This document shows positions 35,794 to 47,877 of a DNA stretch of 64,000 bases, in pieces. The stretch is from Glycine soja. Taxonomy: Eukaryota; Streptophyta; Magnoliopsida; Fabales; Fabaceae. The first letter of the stretch is position 1. Each line of letters opens with the position of its first letter. A program made the position numbers and the translations under genes. The notes under the pieces are model-generated. The model ran no database searches. It was not told where the DNA came from and saw nothing but the letters and a program-made list of their open reading frames with translations. Location of the stretch: NCBI RefSeq assembly GCF_004193775.1, contig NC_041008.1, positions 6,836,731 to 6,900,730 on the forward strand, given 5' to 3'.

Positions 35794-38127
35794 TGTAACA
35801 CCTAATTTTTTGTAAAATAAATTAAAAAAGATTTTAGTTAAAAATAAATAGAGTTTTAAAAAAATGGTGAGGCTTTTATAATTAGATAAATAAGGAGAAA
35901 TAATTTTATTACAATAATGGTTTGAAGGAAGAAAGAAAGAGAGATATTTTATTTATTCATTTGATAAGAAATAAAATAGAGATCTTTTTTATAAAATAAA
36001 AAAAATAGAGTAAACAATAGACTTATAGTACTTAGTTATAAATAAAGACATGTTAGGTCAATTTTTAGATTGGCGATAATTTATGTGTTTTTTCTTCCTC
36101 TTAATTTCATTTTTTTTCCTTCTCCTCCTCCTCCTCCCAAAACTATCTCTTTTTCCCGCATATACTCAAATCTGTTTCAATAAAATGATGATCTCAGACT
36201 CGTTAAGTGATGGATCATTGTAAAATTTGAGCACCGGGTTCATAACTCATTTGCAAACATTCTCATCGTTGGAAATTTAAAAAAATGTCGGAGGTGATAG
36301 AAATTGCCTTCGCATTGTAACTTTCTGTTTTCCTGTAGAGACCCAAAACCTATCCTAGTAAAACTATGATCATAGACTTGTTAACCGTTGGATAATTTTG
36401 AAATCTGGACACCAGGTTTGAAATTTATTTTCGCACAGCTTCACCGTTGGGATTTGCAAAATTTGTTAAGGGAGAAAGAAATACTCATTGCACACAGACA
36501 GTGGAATGAAAACTTCAATCTCTTCTCTTTCTCTCTAATGTTTGGAAACCTTATCAGAGCAACAAGAGAAAAAGTTTGAGGAATGTCAGGAAACCATTCA
36601 AGATGCCGCTATCGCTGCCGGAACACACGTGAGCCTACTTAGAGGTAAGGGATGAGTTTATCGCAATTGAGATTATAATGAACATGTGTATGAATCCTTA
36701 GGAGAAACATTTTTGTATAATTTGTTTGTGTTTTTGATAGGATTAATGTGATAAATAGTTATATTGAAATCATGAAATTGTGATTAAAACTGTGTATAAG
36801 TGATAAATTAAATGTGAAGAATTATGGGATAACATGTTGCTTTGAAATTATAATATTGTTATTGAGATTGAGTATAAGTGCAAAGTTGAACATGTGTTAA
36901 TTTGTGCGATACACGTAAACACGTGATGGTGGATTGTGACATTATGAAATGTGAAATTGTGAACATGAGATTTAGTTGTGAATAAGTGTGTGGTTAACAC
37001 TTGATGTGACAATACTTGTGTTGTGAGCTATGAATTATATAATAATTCGACCAATGTTTACCTTGAGAAAAGTGTTTATGCGCAGTGTTATAGGGAAAAT
37101 GTAGGTTTCCTAGTTAGGAATTAATGTTAAATTGTAGTGCAATGTGTTAACGTGTTTGAAACACGAGTGTGAAATCATGAGTATTGTATAATTCATGGGC
37201 AATGTCTGCGTGAAAAAAAATTATTTTAGGGGTTGGACCTGAATTACGAAGGTGAGAGGCCCTAACGGATTCTTCAAAATCTAGGCCTTGGGGGTAAAGA
37301 CACTCAATTTGAGTACTCCTTTAAGCCTATGTTGATCCTATATGGTTGGATCATTCTCGCAAAACGGAATGACTTGACTGGTCACCTTATGATTTTACTT
37401 AGTGAGAGTGATCTGACATACCCATTGTGTGGTATATCTTGTTATGTACTCCTAAGAGCCTCAAGGTGGTTTTTCACTTACATGGTACCACATTGCATAT
37501 AGGCTTGAGTCTTGGTGCATCTATTGTATAACACTTGTGTATTTATTAATATTGATTGATTTAGTAATATTGTGTTTTGATCTATGAATATGTGAATGAT
37601 GTGAAAACGAATGAGACGTGTTGTGTTGTGATGTGATGTTATGCGATAAAATGGTGAAATTACGTGAGCTATGTTTAAGTAAGTTGTATCTCATTTATAT
37701 GATATGTATATCTAGTTGTCTCGTTTCTCTTTATTAGTTAGGAATGTGATAACTCACTCCCCGTGTGCTATTTATGTTTGGATCATGTGATGATCTCGAA
37801 CTTTGTGTTCGTGGAAACAAATGGTTAGGTGAAGGGTTTGGAGAACCTCATGCTAGAGGACGCAGGAACACATTGCTCTGATAGGATGTGACATTTGGAT
37901 ATATGTTTCTGTATTAATTGCATGAGGTCTTGGATGACCTTGTTTGAGCTGAGATGATTTTATTATTTATTTGGATAAGTTTTATTATGATGCGAGAAAA
38001 GTGAATGTGAGCCTTTTACCCTTTTGAAAGATTTTTATTTAAATGTGTTTTAAGAACTTTTAATTAATTATAATTTCTTATTCCTTTTATTATTAGTACA
38101 TATATGTATGAGGTAGAGGGTGTCACA
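35794..38127. mobile_element. Probable solo LTR (about 2.3 kb), Ty3/gypsy-like
   Basis: It begins TGTAACACCT and ends AGGGTGTCACA, the TG...CA termini with inverted TGTRACACC ends usual for large plant gypsy LTRs. The interior has no coding frame. It contains LTR-like patches such as GTTGGATCAT, the TCACCGTTGG area near 36430, and AACTCACTCCCCGTGTGCTA near 37750. Flanking bases are GAGAA on the left and AGGAA on the right, so a clean 5-bp target duplication is not preserved. No second LTR or internal domain was found in the window, hence solo LTR. Confidence 0.65.
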
Positions 38128-38159
38128 AGGAAAATTGTATATTAATCAAACGACTCAAA

Positions 38160-39460
38160 ATAGTTTAATACACCAACATGGACAATATTTGACACTTGAG
38201 GGACAACTTCTCCTATCCAAAAATTATCCTTAGACCGAAAAGTTAAAGAAGCCAAGACATCAATCTCTTTGCTACCCATTTTCTCGCACACAATAAACTG
38301 AGTCATTTTGCTGCATAATTTAGCTATTGAAAGTCACATGTAATCACATCAAAATAAGTAAGATTATGATGTAGCTCCATTGGAGCTTGTAGGCCTTGAA
38401 TCTTCTTCATCAATGGAGTCATTTGCTTCTTGAATTTTAATGGCGGCAGAATGGAGAAGAAGAGTTGAGAGGAGACGCCACTTCAAGGAAAAGATGAGTT
38501 TAGAAGAAGCTCACCACCATAGGAAGCCATGGATAAGAGCTTGAAGGTAAAAGAAGATGAATGGAGGGAGAGGGAGAGAAGGAACACAAAATTTTGTGCC
38601 TCAAAAGAGGTCTGAATATTGAAGTTTAATTCTCAAATGATCAAAGTTGAAAAAATGCACACACATGACCTCTATTTATAGCCTAAGTGTCACACAAAAT
38701 TAGAGGGAAATTTGAATTTCTATTCAAATTTCACTTGAATTTGAAATTGAATTTGTGGAGCCAAATTTTGGAGCCAAAATTTCACTAATTATGATTAGTG
38801 AATTTTAGCTATGGTTCAACCTACTAATCCAAGATCAAGTCCAAGATTCTCAATTAAGTGTGTTTAAGTGTCATGAGGCATGTAAAGCATGAAGGACATG
38901 CACAAAGTGTGACTATATGATGTGGCAATGGGGTGTAACAAGCAAATGTTCACCTCCCCCTCTAAAATTTAATTGGATTGAGCTTCTCCCAATTCACTTA
39001 AATTTATTTCTCAACACACACATCAAATATTCACTTAATGCATGTGAAATTACAAAACTACCTCTAATACAAAAACTAGTTTAGGTGCCCTAAAATACAA
39101 GGGTTGAAAAATCCTACATTTCTAGGGTACCCTACATACATTATGGAGCCCTAAATACAAGGCCCAAAAATAATGAAATCCTAATCTAATATGTACAAAG
39201 ATAAGTGGGCTCATATTTAGTCTATGGGCCCAAAATCTATTCTAAGACTCATGAGAACCTTATGGCCTTCTCTTGCATCTTTGACATAATCTTCTTGGAG
39301 TCTTCTATCCAATGCCCTTGGGGGTAGGATTGCATCATATTATGCGTAGACCTTTTTTTTTTTTTTTTTCTGAGAATGTGAAACCTCTTGACAATATGTC
39401 TCATAAATAACATCAGTGAAATGCAAAGTAGCAATCATCTCAATACTACACCTTAGTGCT
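38160..39460 (-). mobile_element. LTR-like dispersed element in reverse orientation
   Basis: This stretch has a more balanced base composition than its surroundings. Read on the - strand it has a promoter-like layout: a TATA box at 38669-38683, then a CT-rich leader, then purine/pyrimidine blocks like an LTR R-U5 region. There is no long frame. A T-run of about 20 lies at 39353-39372. I infer a non-autonomous LTR element (TRIM/LARD type) but could not locate its termini. Confidence 0.4.
38669..38683 (-). promoter_or_regulatory. TATA box on the - strand inside the LTR-like element
   Basis: The - strand reads GGCTATAAATAGAGG, a near-perfect plant TATA box. A pyrimidine-rich leader follows at about 38550-38600, consistent with retroelement or promoter function. 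Confidence 0.5.
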
Positions 39461-40879
39461 AGGGCCTCAGCTCCTTGGATATTGTAAGAATATATGTGGA
39501 AGGAAATGAGTAGTTAGCCTTCATGATACTTGAATATGACTCTAGGTCCTATGCAAACTCCTTTCCTAACTTTAATTTGCATGAAAATTAGCTTTCATGT
39601 GGTTTAGTTCAAGTGCCTTCTACAAAATTTTGTTGTTAGATCTTTCTTGATTGAGCTTCACCGGTGGGAAATTCTTAGTCTCTCTACATTATACAAAGCT
39701 TGTTCCACTACCACGTTAGCTAAAGTTTAGTAATTAATTACTCTAGCAATTCTTGTATGGAAAGTAATTAGAATGCTCGAGGAGAGTTGTTTAGTGTTAA
39801 AAAAAAAGGCACAATACTAATAAGAAAAAATGATGAGAAACTTAAAAATGGACAAAGGAAGAATACAAAAAATTGAAGGAACATAGGTGACACTATGATA
39901 TAAACACTTCTAATAAACTTTGTATGTAATCAAATCAATGGTGTTAAAAGGACCTGGACATTTACAAAACTAATAAGAAAGATTTTATATAAGAACTCTC
40001 CAAAACTATTTTAATTTCTTTATAACAATTTCCAGAGCTATTTTGAAACATAAGTCACACTGTGATACAAATGCTTCTAATACAAACCAACAAACGTTGT
40101 ATGTAATCGAATCAATGATGTTCCTATTGTTTCATATTCTCTTGTTTTCTGTATTGTCCATGACTCTATAAAATACACATGACACTCTGAGACACATGTC
40201 AACTTTACAGGGCAGTCTTGTAACAGGGGCACTCAACCCTTAGCAACCAGGCTCACTAACTGACATATTATCTCTAACCTATTAATATTTTAATATATTT
40301 GAATACCATTATCTATTGACAGTTAGTTAATTATTTACAAAATCATACATTATCTACGAGGTACAATTATCTTTTGTCTTGTATTTATTTGTAAGCTACA
40401 AGTTTACTTCTAACATTATCTACGAGGCACATGCACGCACGCACACACACATATATATCATACAATAGCAATCTTCCAACATTAATTTAAAAAATTTCAT
40501 AATCCCAAAATGATTTATAATTTAAAAAATATTATAAAATGATAGAGATGAGAATAGAACTCGAGACCATTTCACAAAACTTCAAACAGAATAATTGTTT
40601 CCAGTCCAAAATTTCCTTTTAACTCCCATTTTGCACAAATCAAGCACACTTGATACATTAATTTAAACATTGCTCATTTATTTGATAGAAAGTAAAACTA
40701 GCTTGAACATGATGAACATCATTAATGTCTAGACATAATTCGTTATGTTTATTACAAGAAAAACTAATTTAAAACAGGACTACCAAGAGTTAATGTGAAG
40801 TTTTTTAAACTCTAGCAACAAACATGGCTTCATGAATTATTCATTAACCTTTTTTTTCCTAGCAACAATATATCTATTA
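39461..40879. other. Intergenic spacer downstream of SDR copy 2
   Basis: No gene is supportable. Segments TATTGTTTCATATTCTCTTG (about 40128) and GTTTCATATTCTCTTGTTTT (about 34565) are shared, so a dispersed repeat fragment is present. A short CA/CGCA-rich tract lies at 40431-40452. The 3' end (about 40700-40879) should be the 3' UTR of the - strand SDR. Confidence 0.3.
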
Positions 40880-43233
40880 TCAAAATGGTTTCTCTTCACC
40901 TCTAAAGAAAAACTGACCCGAAGGACTACCATCAGGTAGCAGTGCCAATCGCACTGCAGCTTCAGCACCTTCATCAGGTGTAAGAAAACCAGTATTGCTG
41001 TTTATATCTGTTTTGACATAGCCAGGACAAAGAGCATTGATGTAGAATGAGGGGTAATTCTTGGCCAGAATCCTTGTGAAGGCATTCAAAGCAGCTTTTG
41101 AGACACTATATGCCGGCATAGCAAGAGGCCAGCCTTTGGTTTCTAGTGAACCCTCTTTAAAATCCTTTAGAAATTCATTCAAAATGTCATCAATCTTTTC
41201 TTCTGTAAGGTTCTCAACATCACTCAGTACTTCTTTAGGCCATCCATTTGGTATATGCTGTAAAAACAAAATATTACACGAGAATAAGCATCACCTTCAA
41301 TTGCACTAATAAACAATAAATCAATTAACAGAATCATTTAATATAGAAGACATACATAATTAGATATATATCTTGTTGCAAATACAATTTTAACAACTAA
41401 CATTAATACTTTCAAAAGCTAGTATCAATTTGCTAGCCCAATTAAGCTATCAAAGAGAGTAGCAAGAGTTAATTACTAGTATCACTGTATCTCACGCAAA
41501 TACCTCTAGCCTTCCCATGGATGAGGAAACATTGACGATTTTTGGGGAGTCTGAAAACTGGAGAAGGGGAATAAGTGCTTTGGTCAATTCCTTGGCTCCA
41601 TAGTAGTTTGTTTTAACACCTGCTTCAGCTAATTCATAGGTATCAGTTACTATTTTACTCCAATCAATGCGGCCAGCATTTTCCTGCAACCAAAAAAACA
41701 AACAATAAACTTGATTTCTTTTAAATGAGTTGATAAGGGAAACATCAAGTGCAAGGCATGATGTGAAAATTTTAATTCTTGATTAAGTTATGTACAAATT
41801 TTCAATTTCTTTCTTTATTAGATGGGAAAAATAATTCACCAAAGCAACACAATTGCACTTGCTACACGCAGCATTAGGTATCAATTAAAAAAAATTGTTT
41901 AATACCGAGAAAGGAAAAGTTCATGAAGTGAACTGTCATCAACATATTCACATTTCAATAAACAATTTGTCCTAGTGCTTTTATTCAACTTTCTTCTTTA
42001 GCATTGGTTCACAATATTCAACACTAATACACGATGCAGCTAATCTATGCAATTTGCAATAACAGTTACACTAAATATCCTTTTCCAATGCTAGAAATTA
42101 TTCCCTAATTAATTTTAAATAAAACTGCCTCAAATTTTAAAATCATACCATAATGCCAGCAGCAGCCAAAGCCTCCCCGTCCAATTGTGCTCCAGGAATT
42201 CCAGCATTGTTTACCTACACAAATTTCCAAGTTTCAAATATTTCTGCTCATTCAGAATGGCTACTTGCACAATCAAGTATACATCATTATTGGAACCAGT
42301 TTATGTTGATGTATAACGTGTTAAAGCTAAGAACATATTACTTTAAGCAAATGAAATGCAACGAACTTAAACCAGATTGATCAACTGTTTTAATCCTTTA
42401 AAATAAAACATGTTTTGGTACAAGGCAGAACAGGGATGGTAATGTAAAGATGAAATATACAGCCAAGTTACCATAGTAGGAGTGTTGTAAGTTTCATTTA
42501 CTTTTCAAAATAATGAGAATGTTGTAGAAGAGATGGATATGTGTTGATGCCATAGAAAAGAGGAGTTAAACAATATTCCCTAATACACTTCTTCCAATAC
42601 TCTAGTACTGGATGAAATTTAATATAAATCACAAAATTATGAACAAAATTCAATAAATAAAGAGACTTACACTATTTTACAAATCTCAACAACATCCAAT
42701 TAATAATAAAGAATGTGTTAGAGAGAATGTTGCTAATAAAGTTGGGTATTACTTATGTTACTCTATCCACTAATCTTACAAAGAATGATGATAACATTAG
42801 AAACAAAAAGAAGCCAAAAGAAATTTCTTACCAAGATATCTAGTTTTCCAAATTTGTTCCTGATGAAATCTGCAAGTGATCTTATTCCTGCAGGGTCTGT
42901 AACATCAAGTTGATGAAAACCCACATGGCCAGAAAGACCAAGCTCTTGGAGTTTCTCGACAGCTTGAAGACCCCTCTTCTCATCTCTGGCTGTCAACACC
43001 ACAGTGATCCCATTAGAAGCCAATTGCTTGCATATTGCAAATCCAATTCCCTTATTTGCTCCAGTGACCACAGCATACCTAGAAAACAATTTAACAAGTT
43101 AAGGTAGCATTGATATGAGTCACTATGTTATTGTTTTAATATGAAGCTTCTTGTTAAATTTTAAATTCAGAGTACGTTGAAGAAAGGGGGAGGCCAAGAA
43201 AAATGTTGAGTACCCTTTTGTTGCTTCTGCCAT
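40880..43233 (-). CDS. Short-chain dehydrogenase/reductase, salutaridine/neomenthol reductase-like (copy 2), 296 aa
   Basis: Exons on the - strand in order are 43233-43214, 43078-42832, 42214-42149, 41683-41504 and 41257-40880 (891 nt). Exon 1 is again 20 nt and encodes MAEATK plus two bases. TGANKGIG is at residues 12-19, NNAG at 91-94, the catalytic Ser in KIVNVSS (164/165), and Y221/K225 in AYSVSKAA. All active-site residues are present, and intron positions match copy 1 except for the variable length of exon 3 (22 codons here, 25 in copy 1). It is expected to be an NADPH-dependent carbonyl reductase of the plant salutaridine-reductase/menthone-reductase group, substrate unknown. It is convergent with copy 1, with a repeat-rich 10 kb gap between their 3' ends. 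Confidence 0.9.
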
Positions 43234-45506
43234 TACTCTTGAATGAGAGAAGTGCCTGAAAATATGAGTGGACTAATAAGCCTAACACAAGTGCTAATAA
43301 AAGAGTTTCAGTTTATGTCTCTATCACTTGTCTTTATTCAAGAGTTCAATTTCTATACATGATGTTCAAACGACTATTTTATAGTAATGACGCAGCGGCA
43401 GATAGATACCATAGCCAAGAAAATGTATTTGGAAAAGACATAAAAAGTATGGTGCTAGTCAAAATTGTAGTGCGAAGTAATCATTTTTGTCTATATTTTA
43501 TGGGAAATGATAAATGACTATAACAGGAATAAGTGGCTAAATAACTTTTTTTTCTATGGGACGAAATTAATTTTCACAGTATATTACGACTCATTCAATT
43601 CAAGAAAATTCTTGAGAAAATATCTTATAATTAAAATGATAAAAAAATGTGTTTGAAATTATTGTAATATTTGAGAAAAACTAAATTATTTTAAAATATT
43701 TTTGTAAAGAATAAAATTTCAATTTAGATAATCATGGTGTAAAGTTTCACCAATTTTTCTAATGATTAATCATATCTTCATAGAACTTGATTTATTATCT
43801 TTAAGAGATTTTTTTTTCAATCATTTTTTCATTCATAAAGTTTAAATCCAAAACATTATCTAACAAATTTAAATCCAGTTTCATTTGGGGTTCAACTCTT
43901 ATATATATAATTGCATTAAATAATAAGAGAAAGAATGTGTGCTCATAGTAATTTTACTATGCTCGAGAAGAATTATCTCCCATAGAAGAATATTTTAGAA
44001 AAAAATAATCTTTTAAAATGTCAAAATCATTATCATGACTAGTTAATTATTTAAAAAGGATACTTACTACAAACATTGCATATTCCACATCTAAAAGTAG
44101 AGAAGTGATGTTACTAGTCAAAGGATACTTACTACATTACATATTGCACATTTAAAACTCAAAAGTTAATTTGGTGATTACCGGTCAAGGTTTTTTTTTC
44201 CAACAATTGTCAGTCAAATTTGGTGTACATCATAGATGAGATGGGACCAAAAAAATTGTGTACCTGGGCTCTAAATATATGTTTCTTACACTGCTAAAAT
44301 ATATAGAAATTATTGACCAAGAGAGTTTGTTAATGGGAGGAAGAAATAATACTAATAAGTGAGGCACTTCCTCTCTTCAAGTTTGTCACGGCCGGCTTGC
44401 ATTTTTTTTTTTAATGAGGTGCAGTTTTTTAATTAGTTGTGTTAAGTTTGTGTTCATCCAAGAGTTACTCTTACAAATAAAGAGGCCGAAATAGACATTT
44501 TTAAACTAAATAGTAGGAGGACCAGGCTTGCTTTTGCGCCAATGAATCCTATAACTTATGTTGACTAGGTGTATAATTAATCCAAAAAAAATTGCTTATC
44601 TATGCTACTATGATACCTTTTTTTTTCAAAAAAAATGACACCTTCATTGTGAAAATTACCATGTGAACATGACAGCTGGCTGCCCTTTTTCTTTTGGACG
44701 GTGACAAGTTCTATGTTTCGGGGAACAAAATATTCTTTTCGAATACAGCTTGAAGTGACTCGCTTTTGGACTTGAGTTTTCAATTAACTTTAGGACCCCT
44801 AAGTGTATTTTCACACATGAACATAAACCAACAAAAATCTCCTCAACTAGACCAAATCAATCTATTAATGCTTTCAATCCTTATTATTGGACGAAACAAA
44901 TTAGAGGAAAACACATTCTTATTTACATATAACAACATTATGCATATGGAAAATACACAACATATTACTTTACTATGCAATGATCATAACATATATTTAA
45001 AATTTAGGAAAAAAAAAGTTTGGTAATATTTTCATACATTATTAGTAAAAAAAAGTGAATATAAAAATTTATTTTAAATATAAAATTTTAAATAATTATT
45101 ATAAAAATTATTCTAAAATATTCCATAGCAGTCCAACGGGGGTGCCCACACTAGAGTCCAAAGATAATGAGATTATAAAAAACTCAAAACTTTACACCTT
45201 AAGGCATCCAATTTGGTAAGTCTTCATTAGGTTTAAACAAAAAGTATCTTTTATCAAACACAATCTTATTCTGAGTTTATTAGAACATCCCACCCGTTGA
45301 TCCACATGTTTTGTGGTAAACAACAGTTTGATATGTCTCATATTCAAAGAAAAATATCATTTCTTAGCTAGTATATATTATATATATATAAGAATCAAAC
45401 AGTTTGGTATGTCTACAAATTATTGACATAGAATCACAGACAGAAAGTTTGCTAGCTCTAAAAATACATACAACAGTGCGAAAATTAAAGTAGATAGCCA
45501 TGTTGT
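43234..45506. other. Intergenic spacer between SDR copies 2 and 3
   Basis: AT-rich, with no exons recognised. Around 44090-44160 the phrase AAAGGATACTTACTAC and neighbouring bases recur (44055 and 44120), a short local duplication. The region just above 43233 should hold the promoter of SDR copy 2; no clear TATA box was identified. Confidence 0.3.
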
Positions 45507-46365
45507 TCAAACAAAGGAAAGTACTTCCTCCCTTAAGAAAAAGAGACCAGAAGGACCATTATCCGGTAACAATGCAAGCCTGGCAGGACACTCAGCACCT
45601 TCATCAATGGTTAAAAAGCCAACATAATGGTTTATATCTGTTTTGACAAAGCCAGGGCACAAGCAATTTATGCGAAAACGTGGGAACTTCTTAGCCAGCA
45701 TCCTTGTGTAGGAATTTAAGGCTGTTTTTGACATGGTGTAACCGGAAAGAACAGGTGGCCAGTTCTTCGATTCCAATGATCCTTCTTTGTACGTAGTCTT
45801 TCAGAAACTCCCTAAGCATCACATGAAGCTTTTTGTTTGTAAGGTTTTCAATGTCACCAAACACTCCTCTTGCCCACTCATTTGGTATATTCTGAAACAA
45901 CAAAACAAGAAAAATGGTAAAATATAGAATTTAAGTATAATGCATTGACAACCAAACTATTTTTTTAAGTTGTTATTTAATCACATATTATTATGGTAAA
46001 ATATATAATTTAAGTATAATTTAACACTAATTATGATAAATTTGTTGATTTTTATATTAATATTTTAAAAATTATATTAAAAATAATTTCTGATCGGTTG
46101 AAATGATTATTTTTTCTAAGAAAATGAAGCTGGAAAAAAATATAAAATGCCTATATATGGTTAAATTAGGAAATAGTTTTACCTTCAATACTCCTATTCT
46201 AGAAGAGACATTGACAATCCTAGGTGAAGTGGATAGTTGGAGCAGGAGAAGAAGAGCTTCAGTTACACTTTCTGCTCCAAAGAAATTAACTTCCACACAT
46301 TCTATGGCCAACTCATAATTTTGACGTACTATTATATTCCAATCTGATATTTCACCCCTTTTCGA
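45507..46365 (-). pseudogene. Truncated, frameshifted SDR (copy 3)
   Basis: Only the last two exons of the five-exon SDR structure are found: about 46365-46183 (RGEISDWN to IVNVSSRIGVLK) and 45891-45507. The Rossmann half (TGANKGIG and NNAG exons) is missing. The upstream side runs into a TA microsatellite at 46533-46599 and then unrelated repeats. In the last exon, the four bases GTAC at 45792-45789 interrupt a frame that otherwise aligns with the intact copies on either side, so translation leaves the conserved frame just after FLKDY. The catalytic GYTMSKTA and the C-terminus are present but out of frame. Without a cofactor-binding domain this copy cannot be active. Confidence 0.85.
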
Positions 46366-46529
46366 CGACAACAAAAATAAAGTGCACCATTAATCCACAG
46401 GAAATTATGCAGGATTTAATCAACTAAACCAACAAATATTTAGTAGCTACCCAAACTGAAAACACGGGGATGCATGAATGCATGCAAATGGTTTTCCCTC
46501 TCTCATGTTTCCAATATTTAAACTGTTAG

Positions 46530-46532
<3 letters not shown>

Positions 46533-46599
<67 letters not shown>
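46533..46599. repeat. TA microsatellite (about 33 units)
   Basis: A pure TA run of 67 bases lies 150 bases upstream of the broken end of the SDR pseudogene. It could be a breakpoint or simply an unstable locus. Confidence 0.95.
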
Positions 46600-46603
<4 letters not shown>

Positions 46604-46843
46604 TGTAATTAAGTTTATTCCATTGACAAATGTGAATAAATAAATTTTATTTCTCAAATAATTTATAATAAATTAATGTAAGGGATAAAGTATTGTAAAT
46701 GTAATTATTTATAGGTTTTAAAATACCAATAACGGATGACAAAAGAAAAATAAATTATATTAAAATACTTTGACTAAAAAGAGAAAATAATATAGAATAT
46801 AAAAGGAGAATGAAAGATAGAAAAAATAAGAAAGAAAGCAAAG

Positions 46844-47355
46844 ACTTAAATATGTTTTTAATAGTTGAATTATTGTTTTTAGTCTTTCAAATATAAATTT
46901 AAATTTTTTTTAGTCCTTGAAATCTATAAAATATTCTTTTTAGTCTTTTTGCACTGCACAGTCAAATATGAAATAAAAAATTTACAATTTGTGACAATTT
47001 TTTACCGACAAAATTTAATTTTCTATTTTACATTTTAAATTAGTGTAGTTAAAAATTATCATAATCAATTTAGTAAAAAAATTAAAAATCCATTAATCGT
47101 TTTAAAAATTGTTTTAATTTTTTTATTGACTTCATTTTGATAATTTTAAATTATCCAACTTTAAAATATAAAATAGAAAAATAAATTATAATAGTGAAAA
47201 AATGTCAAAAATTTTGAATTTTTTATTTCTTATTTGATTCACACTTTGTGTAAAAATAAAAATTTTGTGGATTTGAGAAACTAATAAAAATAATTTTAAA
47301 TTCAAACAACTTTAAAATAACTCATATTTGAGGGGCTAAAAACCATATTTAAACT
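46844..47355. mobile_element. MITE with inverted termini ACTTAAATATG...CATATTTAAACT
   Basis: The left end reads ACTTAAATATGTTTTTA and the reverse complement of the right end reads AGTTTAAATATGGTTTTTA. Inner arms share TAGT(C/T)(T/C)(T/C)TCAAATAT. It is about 510 bp with no coding potential. It resembles abundant soybean MITE-like repeats that begin TTAAATATG and contain TTTTTAGTCCCT. Confidence 0.65.
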
Positions 47356-47877
47356 AAAAAAATAACACTTAAATATCATTCATCTAATAATGTATGCAAT
47401 ATTAATGTTAAGATATATACTAAAAAAATTAAAATTAAAAAAAAGGTGCGGCCTTTAGTTATTTAATTTTAATCAACACTAGTAAACATGTGCCCTGAAT
47501 ACAAATATACCTACTCTATAGTGTTTCATTAAGAGAAAAAGTTGTCATATTGAATTATTTTGTGTTGGTCAAACAATGGTTTAAGTGGGATTTAATGGGA
47601 ACATAATTGAATTATTGGCAACGTAACTCATTCTACAAGGATGAACCTATTATATTTAAATGAAATCATGAAGATAAACTAGTTCTACTATAATCTTCAA
47701 CAGCAAAAAAAGAAAATTTATCATCAAACATCCTATTTTATTATGATGAGATTTCAATAAACCTAAATATATCACTGGATGCTCTAGTGATACAGCAATT
47801 CTACAGGACTAAATATAAAATAATAATAATAATAAATTTAATTTATGCAATCCTAATCTTAAACCAGTTAACCTGGG

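Noticed and set aside
39440..39720. Possible RNase H-like words (GAEALALRCSIEM) on the - strand
   Set aside because: Only about a dozen codons fit and stops surround them; not enough to support a feature.
40880..46365. Antisense open frames over SDR exons (for example 41061-41309 and 46103-46318)
   Set aside because: They overlap well-supported exons on the other strand and have no similarity pattern of their own.
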